Of a stretch of DNA of 37,973 nt, positions 1-7,818 are shown one piece after another. Position 1 is the stretch's first letter, and each line of letters begins with the position of its first letter. Source of the DNA: Deltaproteobacteria bacterium. GTDB lineage: Bacteria > Myxococcota_C > UBA6777. The notes under the pieces are model-generated. The model did no database searches and was not told the origin of the DNA. It was given only the letters and a program-made list of their open reading frames with translations. Location: NCBI GenBank assembly GCA_002731275.1, contig PCBK01000113.1, positions 1 through 37,973 on the forward strand, read 5' to 3'. The position numbers were made by a program, and so were the translations under genes.

Positions 1-50
1 ATACTGCTTGCAGTATCTGTATTGCAGTAAGGGATTGTAGCGTACATTCG

Positions 51-325
51 GGTGCACTTTGTGAGGACACAAGTGCAACTGCGCCTGGATCAGAACTCTA
101 GTTTCCCCCGTATACACGGTATAAACGCTCCCCTTTCCTCTTCCGAAGGTCGGAGAGGAAGGGGGAAGAGCCGAAGGCTCACGGGGATGGAGAGGTTTGT
201 TGAAGGGGTGGGTGCACTTTGCGAAGACACAAGTGCAACTGCCCCTGAATCAAATATCAAGATAAATATCGCGCATTTCGTCAACATATCCCCCTTACCT
301 TCTCCAAAAGCCGGAGAATCAGAGG
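51..325. repeat. Two-copy direct repeat, 160-bp period, with internal hairpins
   Basis: Positions 51-92 and 211-252 match at about 38 of 42 bases. Each begins GGTGCACTTTG and contains GCACTT...AAGTGC, which can fold into a hairpin. The first copy pairs better, with a single T bulge around the AGGA loop at about 62-65. Each is followed 78 bases later by a second related motif, a C-rich run then TCTCC or CTTCC with GGAGA (129-164 and 289-318), so both halves keep the same 160-bp offset. The sequence between the two conserved blocks has diverged. This looks like an old tandem duplication of a roughly 115-bp structured unit under selection for its hairpins. Confidence 0.65.
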
Positions 326-581
326 TTTCTTCTTCCTTCTGCATCCCCTCCAAACAACGATATGCATAGAAAACTACACACTCAACGTTGTCAGGTATGC
401 ACTGTGTGACATCGCCTTTTTTACAAATTCAAAAGAAAAAACATAACGCTATAAGAAGTCGCTCTGATTGGAACGTCCTTTGCTCTACGTGGGGGCAACA
501 CCGCAAACCAACGCCGAACAGATTCAACGCGTTTGCATGGATTGTATTTGCAACGGCTGATGCCACAGCAAAGCAGCACAT

Positions 582-716
582 GCGGGTGTAGAAGGTGCTA
601 GGTCCACACAGCACACGCAACAGGCCAGACATCGTACGAGGACAAATCCCGGCCCGTTCTCGTCGAAAGAAGGACATCTGTGAAGTCATCGTGGACCCGG
701 CGCCTTCTACACCTGC
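582..716. repeat. 26-bp imperfect inverted repeat around an 83-base centre
   Basis: The left arm 582-607 begins GCGGGTGTAGAAGG. The right arm 691-716 is its reverse complement with 4 mismatches in 26. The centre contains a shorter internal stem (ACGAGGAC near 638-645 with GTTCTCGT near 656-663, one mismatch). The shape resembles a small non-autonomous element or a large extruded hairpin. No flanking target-site duplication was obvious. Confidence 0.6.
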
Positions 717-848
717 ATAGGTTTTTTATCCTACCCTGCCCCCTTCTACGAACCACCAAATTAAGTTCTACATATTTCCATACATACTTAATTGAGCTGT
801 CGTTCAACAAGTACCTGATTACTGAGAGAGCGTGGGGCAGGGTTTTTT

Positions 849-1136
849 TTAGTCTTTGGTTTTCATCAAGGTGAGGACATCATCGAGGGATTTGTTTTTG
901 AGGAGGATACGCAAGGCTTCGTCTTGTTCATCGTTGAGCAGCGCGCGAACAGCCGCACCTTTGTCTCCAACCATCCCCTGCATCACACGTTGGTTTTCGG
1001 TTTGCATATGGTGAAGAAATGAGGCTGTCTTTTTACGGCTCTCAAGGATACGCCGCTGTCTGGGTGTGTCAAACTCCGGATGCTGTTGCAAGAAGGATTC
1101 GAACTTCTCGGGTGTGCTCACATCGTAATCTTCCAT
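849..1136 (-). CDS. Small hypothetical helical protein
   Basis: This is a 95-residue protein from the chosen start; I recognise no family. It is charged and predicted helical throughout, with no membrane segment or signal peptide, and ends in a Leu/Lys-rich amphipathic segment (roughly the last 25 residues, containing LRILLKNKSLDDVLTLMK). The start at 1136 is chosen because GGGGA lies 6 bases upstream. An ATG at 1142 and others up to 1187 are in frame but have no SD. It is downstream of, and probably co-transcribed with, the coiled-coil gene at 1218-1415. The two small charged, helix-forming products might be partners, but that is only a guess. Confidence 0.55.
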   Translation of the reverse strand: MEDYDVSTPEKFESFLQQHPEFDTPRQRRILESRKKTASFLHHMQTENQRVMQGMVGDKGAAVRALLNDEQDEALRILLKNKSLDDVLTLMKTKD

Positions 1137-1217
1137 TGTCATTCCCCGTGTTGAAGGGCGCGGACACGCACCGTTCATGTTCATCAAATGGACAAATCAA
1201 CATAGACCGCGAAAACA

Positions 1218-1415
1218 CTACACATCAAAGGTTTTGTGGCCCTGAATTTTCTTGTGTTCTTCGAATTGAAGCAAGATCTCATCCTTCTCTTTGAGCAGGA
1301 TATCGGAGTTCCACTGTTCGAGCTTAAGCTCATTGCGCAGCTTTTCATTCTCGCGTTTTAGGCGGTGTATTTCGTGGAGAAGAAGGACGAGTATCTCGTA
1401 GAGTGATTTGAGCAT
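1218..1415 (-). CDS. Small coiled-coil protein, hypothetical
   Basis: This is a 65-residue protein of unknown function. The N-terminal part is hydrophobic (LKSLYEILVLLLHEI), followed by a charged heptad-like segment (HRLKRENEKLRNELKLEQ) typical of a parallel coiled coil. The start at ATG 1415 is preceded by AAGGA with 8-base spacing. A longer in-frame version from TTG 1490 would add a Cys-rich head (CSCSEC and a further Cys) that could bind metal. However, the best promoter candidate (TTGACA at 1510-1505) places the transcription start downstream of 1490, favouring the short form. It is followed 81 bases later by the small gene ending at 849. Confidence 0.5.
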   Translation of the reverse strand: MLKSLYEILVLLLHEIHRLKRENEKLRNELKLEQWNSDILLKEKDEILLQFEEHKKIQGHKTFDV

Positions 1416-1481
1416 CGAGCATATCCTTTTGCACTCTGAACATGAACAGGCTCCACCATTTGCGCCTATCAGGACCTTCTT

Positions 1482-1510
1482 ATGATGCAAGATAGCCCCT
1501 TTGATGTCAA
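1482..1510 (-). promoter_or_regulatory. Putative sigma70-type promoter for the two small minus-strand genes
   Basis: On the minus strand a perfect TTGACA (1510-1505) is followed after 17 bases by CATCAT (1487-1482), a 4/6 match to the -10 consensus. It lies about 65 bases upstream of the ATG at 1415. It is called on sequence only. Confidence 0.35.
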
Positions 1511-1747
1511 CACTGTCCGTACAAACAATGTAAGTTAAGGAAACGCATGTTCAAGGGGTGAGGTGGGTGTATAGCGACTTCAGCAGTGTAAACAGAGAGG
1601 TGATGAAAAAGAGCTTGGCAGATAGGAAGCGGATGGGCTATTTTCTAGGGTTGACGGGAGGAACACACGAGGAGTGTGTTGTGTTACGTCGACAAGACAC
1701 GGACATCTCGAAGATATCGTCTCACCCAAGCGGAGAAAGAGCGACGA
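1511..1747 (+). promoter_or_regulatory. Leader region of the transporter gene with a perfect hairpin
   Basis: This is non-coding sequence between the divergent small genes and the transporter. It contains a perfect 7-bp hairpin, AACACAC (1662-1668), loop GAGGA, GTGTGTT (1674-1680), about 70 bases upstream of the transporter start. An in-frame GTG at 1676 inside this hairpin would extend the transporter by 24 residues, but the extension is Arg-rich and has no properly spaced SD, so I treat it as leader. Confidence 0.4.
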
Positions 1748-3961
1748 ATGCAAAATGAAGAGATAAAAGGCAACCAGTTTGGCACATTTGGGGGCGTCTT
1801 TACGCCTTCGATTTTGACCATTCTGGGTGTCATCATGTTTATGCTCGCAGGGAAAGTCACTGGCGAGGCAGGCATTTTCAACGCAATCCTGATCCTACTG
1901 TTGGCCAAGTCCATCACCTTCTTGACGAGTTTATCGATCTCGGCCATTTCGACGAACATGCAGATGAGAGGTGGCGGTGCCTACTTTATGATCTCGCGTT
2001 CATTGGGCCCGGAATTTGGTGGGGCAATTGGCCTGACATTGTTCCTCGCCCAGGCTCTATCAGTCCCCTTTTACATCCTTGGTTTTGCCGGCGCCGTCGT
2101 ATTAACCTTCCCGGCGCTCAAGAGCAGCTTTATGCTCATCACGATCATCACAGCGTGTGTGCTCTTTCTCGTTAACTACATCGGTGCAGACTGGGCGATC
2201 CGCGTGCAATACCTCATTCTCGCCGTCTTGGTCGTCGCCATCGTCGTCTTCATAGGCGGTTCGATTCTCCGCTTCAACTACGGAAACTTCACGACCAACT
2301 GGAGCGCCGGCTACACAAAGAACAACAATTTCTGGACGATCTTTGCGGTCTACTTCCCTGCAGTCACAGGGATCATGGCTGGAGTCAACATGTCTGGTGA
2401 CCTCAAAGAGCCCGCACGCTCTATCCCCAAAGGGACGCTTTGGGCTGTAGGTGTTGGCGCGGCTGTCTACCTTGCGCAGATCTTGATCACAGGGGGTGCA
2501 CAAACACGAGGTGAGCTGATCAACCAGCCCTATCAGACGTTGCTCAGCCACTCGCTCTTTGGCTTCTATCCGGCTGTCATCGCAGGGGTCTTTGCCGCCA
2601 CACTCTCCAGCGCATTGGGCTCGTTCTTGGGCGCACCACGCATCTTACAGGCGCTCTCTCGTGACGACATATTTCCACCACTGCGACCCTTTGAAAAAGG
2701 CTCTGAGGGCACAGATGAACCTGTCCGTGGTCTATGGTTGACCTTTGGGATGACGCTCCTCGTGCTGTTCCTCGTCGGCAACAAAAGTGGTGGCGCCCTC
2801 GAACTTGTCGCCTCGATCTTGTCGATGTTCTTCTTGTACACATACGGCATCACCAACATCGCGGCGTTCATCGAATCGGCGAGTCGAAATCCATCTTTCC
2901 GCCCACGCTTTCGTCTCTTTCACTGGTTTACAGCCCTGCTTGGTGCCATCGGTTGTATCGGCGCGGCTTTCTTGATCGACATGTACGCCGCTCTCTTTGC
3001 GATGGGGACACTGTTATTGTTGTTCACATACGTCAGACAGCGTGTCTTGACGACTGCCTTTGGTGACGCACGAAGAGGGTTCTTCTTTTCGAGGGTCCGC
3101 GACAACCTGTACCAGCTACAAAATCAACCCCACCACCCTAAAAACTGGCGTCCGACGACGCTCGTTCTTTCAGGAAATCCCCACACTCGCCTGACACTCA
3201 CGACATACGCCATCTGGCTGGAGAGTGGTCGCGGGATTGTGACCCTCGCGGAGGTGCTTGTCGGTGAGTTCGAAGAGTTTATCGATAAACGTCAGACCGC
3301 GAAGACGAGACTCTCCGAGTTTATCAAGGACAACAGTCTACGCGCATACGGCGAAGTCATCATCGCTTCGGACTTTGACCACGGTTTGAGCACGTTACTA
3401 CAAGCTCACTCGATCGGACCGCTCAAACCCAACCTCGTGATGCTCGGTTGGCCTAACTCACCTGAACGTATCGCCCCTTTTTCCCGACACCTCAAGCTCG
3501 CAAACAAACTGGATATGTCGATCGTGATCGCGGTCGAACGAGGCATCCCCGATCATACAAGTGACAAACGCATCGATGTCTGGTGGCGTGGTGAAAAGAA
3601 TGGTTCGTTGATGTTGATCCTTGCCCACCTCCTCAAACAAAACTGGGAGTGGTCACGTGCAAAGCTCCGCATCTTGCGCGTCGTGTTCTCTGAAACACAC
3701 AAGCAAAAAGCACACGATGAACTCTTCCAACTTGTCGACGCTGCCCGTATCGACGCAACGATCGAGGTCATCGTCTCACAAGGAGCCTTCTCCGAGACCC
3801 TTCACTCGTATTCGGCAGACGCAACCGCTGTCTTCCTCGGTTTTTACCCCCCCAACGAAGAAGCTGCAGCCTCCTTCCACAAAAATTACAGTGAGTTACT
3901 CGAAGGCCTCCCCACCACCCTCCTGATCAACTCCTCCGGACAGGCAGACCTCCTCGCGTAA
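1748..3961 (+). CDS. SLC12-family cation-chloride cotransporter
   Basis: Inner-membrane secondary transporter of the amino acid-polyamine-organocation fold, SLC12 (Na-K-Cl/K-Cl cotransporter) branch, 737 residues. About twelve hydrophobic segments lie before residue 450. Family hallmarks seen are the TM1 region GTFGGVFTPSILTILGVIMF, the segment RGGGAYFMISRSLGPEFGGA after TM2, and the sixth-segment signature FPAVTGIMAGVNMSGDLKEP (about 203-222). After the last span a soluble C-terminal domain of about 270 residues follows, as usual for SLC12 proteins, probably the UspA-like regulatory domain. The start at ATG 1748 gives the short hydrophilic N-terminus expected of bacterial members; its SD is weak (AAAGAG, 6 bases). 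It moves ions with chloride, but the exact cation (Na, K or both) cannot be read from the sequence. It stands alone as a gene. Confidence 0.88.
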   Translation: MQNEEIKGNQFGTFGGVFTPSILTILGVIMFMLAGKVTGEAGIFNAILILLLAKSITFLTSLSISAISTNMQMRGGGAYFMISRSLGPEFGGAIGLTLFLAQALSVPFYILGFAGAVVLTFPALKSSFMLITIITACVLFLVNYIGADWAIRVQYLILAVLVVAIVVFIGGSILRFNYGNFTTNWSAGYTKNNNFWTIFAVYFPAVTGIMAGVNMSGDLKEPARSIPKGTLWAVGVGAAVYLAQILITGGAQTRGELINQPYQTLLSHSLFGFYPAVIAGVFAATLSSALGSFLGAPRILQALSRDDIFPPLRPFEKGSEGTDEPVRGLWLTFGMTLLVLFLVGNKSGGALELVASILSMFFLYTYGITNIAAFIESASRNPSFRPRFRLFHWFTALLGAIGCIGAAFLIDMYAALFAMGTLLLLFTYVRQRVLTTAFGDARRGFFFSRVRDNLYQLQNQPHHPKNWRPTTLVLSGNPHTRLTLTTYAIWLESGRGIVTLAEVLVGEFEEFIDKRQTAKTRLSEFIKDNSLRAYGEVIIASDFDHGLSTLLQAHSIGPLKPNLVMLGWPNSPERIAPFSRHLKLANKLDMSIVIAVERGIPDHTSDKRIDVWWRGEKNGSLMLILAHLLKQNWEWSRAKLRILRVVFSETHKQKAHDELFQLVDAARIDATIEVIVSQGAFSETLHSYSADATAVFLGFYPPNEEAAASFHKNYSELLEGLPTTLLINSSGQADLLA

Positions 3962-4059
3962 GGTCGCGAAACACCTACCCCCCTCTCCCAGACATTCCCT
4001 TCGACATTTAGCCATCTTCCTGATAAAGTACAGTCCGACTGAAAGTGACATGTAGACTT

Positions 4060-4087
4060 CCTCTCCAGACCGGGTAATCAGGAGAGG
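4060..4087 (+). promoter_or_regulatory. Hairpin in the 5' leader of patatin gene 1
   Basis: Perfect 7-bp arms CCTCTCC (4060-4066) and GGAGAGG (4081-4087) enclose a 14-base loop. The 3' arm is itself SD-like and is followed by an out-of-frame ATG (4093), before the true SD GAGGAG (4113-4118) and start (4125). A similar arrangement precedes patatin gene 2, so a leader control element is possible. Confidence 0.4.
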
Positions 4088-4124
4088 AGATGATGGACCA
4101 GCTTACGATGTTGAGGAGTCGGCG

Positions 4125-5273
4125 ATGCCAAAGACACGTAAAAAATTTAGAATCCTTGCGCTCGATGGAGGCCCCGCAGGGGTCACATATGCAAGAATGA
4201 TCAAGCAGATATGTCAGGATCTCGGCGAAGAAGGTAAAGACTTCTTTCGTCGTGTCGATATGATCGCAGGAAACTCTTTTGGTGCGGTCCTCGGCACCTA
4301 TCTCGCGATCCAGCTCGAAAAAAACCACGAAGATGAAACCGCGCTCCACGACGGCTGGATTCAATTTGCCGAAGATGCCCTCGCCTCACTCGCTCCGGAA
4401 AATCCACAGATTCTCCTCCGAACCATCGCCGGCGATCACGCCTCCTATGAAACGGAAGATTATAAAAACCTCCTTATCGACACCTATGAGGGATACAACT
4501 TCCAAGAATTACAGACAAAGCTCTGTTACCTCGCATATCAATTTCAGGCCCCCTCCCATCCCATCGTGTACCGAAATTACGGGACAGACGGCACCGAAAA
4601 GGCAGACATGGACGTCTCAGATGTCGTCCTAAGGAGCAGCGCGTACCCCATCTGTATGCCTGTTCAAGCTGGCTTTACGGACGGTTTTGTGATCTCCAAC
4701 AACCCCTCTATGGCTGCGCTCACACAACTCATCCAACAAAGCAGGTCATCAGATGATCCAAGGCTACAAGATCTCCAACTTGATGATATCGTCCTACTCT
4801 CCCTTGGTGCAGATGAGTACAATATTGGAAACTACCTGGGCTCGCTCAACACCGAAGGCGAAGACAGTTGGGGATGGAAAAATTGGATCGGACTCAATCT
4901 CAAAAAGATGAAAGAAGAGGCCATCGACACACGTGACCTCAAAAAACTCTCCAAGGAATACTCCGAAGAGAACAGAGAGATCCTCACCTACTTTAGCCTC
5001 TTGCTGACAGGTTCTGCCCAAGCCGTAGCGCTACAATGCTCACAATTACTCCCCAACCAACAATCTCTACGCCTCGCCCCACAGCCCAAAAAAGGGATCG
5101 GCAGACAATTTGCCCTCCAATATATCGGGAAGTATAAAGTCCTCGTAGAAGACGCCATCGAACGCACACAAGAATGGTGTGATGCTCCTGATGATGAAGA
5201 GACCTTCAAACCTACCTACCACCAAACCAAGGCGTGGCTACGCCAACATTGGTTCCAAGACGAGATAAACTGA
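4125..5273 (+). CDS. Patatin-like phospholipase/acyl hydrolase 1
   Basis: This is a 382-residue soluble protein of the patatin fold, which hydrolyses acyl esters with a Ser-Asp dyad. The nucleophile motif is GNSFG (Ser51) and the catalytic Asp is in TDG (Asp186), followed by the typical NNP of patatins (192-194). The glycine-rich oxyanion segment reads DGGPAG (14-19) instead of the usual DGGGxRG, so the third Gly and the Arg/Lys are absent. No signal peptide is present. The start has SD GAGGAG 6 bases upstream. It shares DGGP...TY, GxSxG and DG...NNPSM with the protein at 6761-7792, so the two are paralogues. Their position ahead of the NRPS suggests release, deacylation or repair of an acylated product, but the substrate is unknown. 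Confidence 0.82.
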   Translation: MPKTRKKFRILALDGGPAGVTYARMIKQICQDLGEEGKDFFRRVDMIAGNSFGAVLGTYLAIQLEKNHEDETALHDGWIQFAEDALASLAPENPQILLRTIAGDHASYETEDYKNLLIDTYEGYNFQELQTKLCYLAYQFQAPSHPIVYRNYGTDGTEKADMDVSDVVLRSSAYPICMPVQAGFTDGFVISNNPSMAALTQLIQQSRSSDDPRLQDLQLDDIVLLSLGADEYNIGNYLGSLNTEGEDSWGWKNWIGLNLKKMKEEAIDTRDLKKLSKEYSEENREILTYFSLLLTGSAQAVALQCSQLLPNQQSLRLAPQPKKGIGRQFALQYIGKYKVLVEDAIERTQEWCDAPDDEETFKPTYHQTKAWLRQHWFQDEIN

Positions 5274-5286
5274 TCATTCTCATCTC

Positions 5287-5315
5287 TTGACGTAATGTAA
5301 GTACTCAGTTACAAA
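5287..5315 (+). promoter_or_regulatory. Candidate promoter upstream of the class V PLP enzyme
   Basis: TTGACG (5287-5292), a 17-base spacer and TACAAA (5310-5315) lie in the 164-base gap after patatin 1. The -35 is good and the -10 weak. If real, the genes from 5438 to 15132 may form their own transcription unit. Confidence 0.3.
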
Positions 5316-5437
5316 CAAAATATCGAAGTAAACAACGCTCACAACAGACCCCGAGAGACATCATGCAGAGCAACGCGACCCGCATCAGAGCGACACAAAG
5401 TAATGTGAAATGCGCTTTTTTCCTTGGAGCAGCCTAA

Positions 5438-6655
5438 ATGAAAGCGCAAGATCCAAAAAAGTTTTTTGACTACGCAGGTTTCTCCTTTCGTGACGCACTC
5501 CACCCACAAGATCTCGCCCCTCATATCGACGCATGGAACAAAGATCTTCGCGGTTATATCGAACAAACAAGACGTAGCATCGCACAATCGCTAGGTGTCC
5601 CTCATCAGCACATCTTCTTGACCACAGGCACCACACAATCTTTTAAACATCTACTCCTCAACCGCACCCTCTTCCCCGAACAACGCAGAGTTGTTTGCTC
5701 AGACCTCGCTTACCCCAAACTCTTCAACGCCTTACAAGCTCGCTGTGAACATATCACGATACTCCCCATCTCTTCTCATGAAGACCCCAACGACATCGTC
5801 GACACAATCCTTCAACAGATCGACGAAGAGGTCGTCGCCCTCGTCCTCGATCTCGTCGACAATCGAAGAGGTCTCGCCCTCCCCATCGCACAACTTTACC
5901 CCCGCCTCAAAGCGCGCTTTCCACAATGTCAGCTATTTTTGGACGCATCACAAGGATATGGGCAGCTCCCACAACTCAAAGAGTCCTCTCATCTGTACGA
6001 CTTCTTGCTCGCAGATCTAAAAAAATGGTGCAATCTCAAAAGTTACACGGGAACTGGTTTTATCTGCGCGACCTCTCCCCTACAACTCGAACAAGTCTCC
6101 CTCACGATGGATTGTCAGTTCTCAGTGGACCCTTCGCTCCTTAAACATTCTGTTGGAAGAGCGGACGCGGGTGGCGCAGACGTGTGGAGTTGGTGCCTGG
6201 CTCATGAGTATATAGAACGCACCTTCTCGACTCTTACATCCCAAAATCAACAACGTGCACGCTTCTTTTTAGAACAAATCTTACAAAGAGAGCAGACGAT
6301 CCATACATGGCCTCGACAACCATCAGCGTCTATGACAGGAATGGTTTCGATTGTCGAACCATACTCAGTCCTTGCGCAGGTGCACCAAACTTTACAAGAA
6401 GAAGGGTTCAGATGCAGCCTGATACCGACCAACCTGCCACCCTATCCACACGCGATACGCGAAGGAGCTGCGTGCCTGCGCTTCTCATTTCACGATCAAA
6501 AGACACATGAAGCAGACGTTGAGGTATTGTTAGATCATTTTCTGTATGCCTTTCAGCGGGCATCACGATCCCACGCGGCACCATCCAATCAGGACGAAGC
6601 AGGAGCGTCGTGGACAGCTCACCCCAAACACGACAATCTACGGGGTCATTCATAA
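5438..6655 (+). CDS. Class V PLP-dependent aminotransferase-fold enzyme
   Basis: This is a 405-residue fold-type I PLP enzyme of the class V group (cysteine desulfurase, isopenicillin N epimerase-like and kynureninase relatives). Seen are the cofactor-phosphate region TTGTTQS (62-68), the pyridine-nitrogen Asp and stacking partner in LDASQGYG (Asp169, Gln172), and the Schiff-base lysine in DLKKW (Lys196 by alignment with HKW of epimerase-like members; Lys195 takes the place of the usual His). The start has SD GGAG 8 bases upstream. The last roughly 30 residues are polar and may be disordered. Its place between two patatin genes and an NRPS suggests amino-acid precursor formation (transamination, racemisation or lyase chemistry) or tailoring. 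The reaction cannot be told from sequence. Confidence 0.8.
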   Translation: MKAQDPKKFFDYAGFSFRDALHPQDLAPHIDAWNKDLRGYIEQTRRSIAQSLGVPHQHIFLTTGTTQSFKHLLLNRTLFPEQRRVVCSDLAYPKLFNALQARCEHITILPISSHEDPNDIVDTILQQIDEEVVALVLDLVDNRRGLALPIAQLYPRLKARFPQCQLFLDASQGYGQLPQLKESSHLYDFLLADLKKWCNLKSYTGTGFICATSPLQLEQVSLTMDCQFSVDPSLLKHSVGRADAGGADVWSWCLAHEYIERTFSTLTSQNQQRARFFLEQILQREQTIHTWPRQPSASMTGMVSIVEPYSVLAQVHQTLQEEGFRCSLIPTNLPPYPHAIREGAACLRFSFHDQKTHEADVEVLLDHFLYAFQRASRSHAAPSNQDEAGASWTAHPKHDNLRGHS

Positions 6656-6661
6656 CATCTC

Positions 6662-6744
6662 GCTGCATCTTGTTGCAGCAAGGTCGCGAACGTACCAACG
6701 CGGCCCATTTTCTCATTCGGCGATGCTCCTATCAGGTGGAGCAT
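6662..6744 (+). promoter_or_regulatory. Two hairpins in the leader of patatin gene 2
   Basis: GCTGCA (6662-6667)/TGCAGC (6674-6679), with a 6-base loop, lies 6 bases after the preceding stop codon but has no T-run. A perfect 7-bp hairpin ATGCTCC (6723-6729)/GGAGCAT (6738-6744) lies just before the SD (GGGAG) of the next gene. The second matches the arrangement in front of patatin 1: a 7-bp stem, an SD-like 3' arm, then an out-of-frame ATG (6747). Confidence 0.4.
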
Positions 6745-6760
6745 ATATGGGAGTGTATCC

Positions 6761-7792
6761 ATGGCAAATTATAAAATCTTATCTCTCGACGGTGGCCCAA
6801 GTAACGCAACATACCTGCGCCTGCTTAGAGAGATCGAAAAACAACGACCCGGCTTCCTCGCACAGGCCGACCTGTTTAGTGGCACCTCTGACGGCGCCAT
6901 CTCAAGTATCTACATGGCCTCTCGCCCCTCCTCTGAGGACGGTCTCACGAGCATCGAGAACTGTATCGCTTTGAGTGACGAGGTCTTCACAAGCGCACAA
7001 CCAGGGTGCTTTGGACTCCTTCGCTTGCTCACAGGCCTCCTCTCTATGGATAACAACAAAAAACTCCAGCACACTCTCGAACAATATTACGGCCCACACA
7101 CAGAGCTTGGAGACCTTCCTCGTAAAATTACACTCGTTAGCTACCGTCTCTCCGAACAGTCAGGTCCCAAAATCTACAATAACTTTCCAGGCGACCCCGA
7201 TGAGCAGCTCAACGCCACAGACGTCGCCCTCGCGAGCTCGGCTTTCCCCGTCTTGCTCCCCATTCATGAGGGTCACGTCGATGGCGCGATCTTTGCGAAC
7301 AACCCGAGTATGTGTGCGCTCACACAAACGCTCGCGGCACGTGAACACCTGCCTGACGTAAAAAGCCTTGATGACATCTCCATCTTCTCACTTGGTGGCG
7401 ATGACAAACACATCGGGACAGCCCTTGATCAATTTTTCTTCCAGCGCTGCAAAAATCAACAATGGGGTTGGATTCCCTGGATGCTTCAACCACTCTCGCC
7501 GATGCTCATCTTCGATCTCATCGTCAACAGCAACGGACGCGGCGTCAGTTTCCAATGCCAGCAACTTATCGGCGACAGCTTCTTTCGTCTCGCCCCCATC
7601 CGCAGGACCGAGATCACAGAGCTTCTCTGGGTTGTCCTCAACAACTCCAAAAAAGTCATCCGCAAAGCTGAACAGCTCGCGACATTCTGGAGCAGTCACC
7701 CCAACACAACAGAGATCACGCCCAACATGTCCGATACCCTCAAATGGGTCGACGAACACTGGATGAATCCTCCAAAAGGCCAAGCAGGATAG
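6761..7792 (+). CDS. Patatin-like phospholipase/acyl hydrolase 2
   Basis: This is a 343-residue paralogue of the protein at 4125-5273. The nucleophile elbow is GTSDG (Ser43) and the dyad Asp is in VDG (Asp174), followed by NNPSM. The glycine motif is again DGGP (10-13; DGGPSNATY), not DGGGxRG, so the altered oxyanion loop is common to both copies. A strongly hydrophobic stretch around residues 85-95 and another near 250 may bind membrane or lipid, but there is no clear signal peptide. The start is preceded by GGGAG at 7 bases. The stop is only 26 bases before the NRPS start, so the two are almost certainly co-transcribed. An editing or acyl-release role for the assembly line is an inference. 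Confidence 0.82.
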   Translation: MANYKILSLDGGPSNATYLRLLREIEKQRPGFLAQADLFSGTSDGAISSIYMASRPSSEDGLTSIENCIALSDEVFTSAQPGCFGLLRLLTGLLSMDNNKKLQHTLEQYYGPHTELGDLPRKITLVSYRLSEQSGPKIYNNFPGDPDEQLNATDVALASSAFPVLLPIHEGHVDGAIFANNPSMCALTQTLAAREHLPDVKSLDDISIFSLGGDDKHIGTALDQFFFQRCKNQQWGWIPWMLQPLSPMLIFDLIVNSNGRGVSFQCQQLIGDSFFRLAPIRRTEITELLWVVLNNSKKVIRKAEQLATFWSSHPNTTEITPNMSDTLKWVDEHWMNPPKGQAG

Positions 7793-7818
7793 CCAAAACA
7801 TCGAATGGAGGGGAGAGC

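Larger units (their letters stand above)
1..848. other. Non-coding, hairpin- and repeat-rich region
   Basis: I see no convincing gene here. The open frames are short, lack ribosome binding sites and have arginine/serine/cysteine-rich translations typical of chance frames. The region is dense in inverted repeats: ATACTG/CAGTAT at 1-16, an imperfect purine/pyrimidine hairpin at 130-164, GAGCC-GAA-GGCTC at 168-180, TTCTCC/GGAGAA at 300-318, and a long inverted repeat at 582-716. No transposase, integrase, tRNA or rRNA was recognised. It may be a decayed mobile or repetitive element, or intergenic sequence belonging to a gene left of the window. Confidence 0.6.

Noticed and set aside
52-369. Coding frame of about 105 codons over the 160-bp repeat
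   Set aside because: It has no SD, an unnatural composition and overlapping opposite-strand frames; the repeat structure explains the sequence better.
582-716. Integron attC site
   Set aside because: The fold is suggestive but the conserved GTTRRRY/RYYYAAC core sites are absent and there is no integrase.
2102-2551. 149-codon frame antisense to the transporter
   Set aside because: The Asp/Arg-rich chance translation lies opposite well-conserved membrane spans.
4125-7792. CBASS-type phage defence (patatin effector CapV)
   Set aside because: There is no cyclic-nucleotide synthase gene nearby; the genes are contiguous with an NRPS instead.
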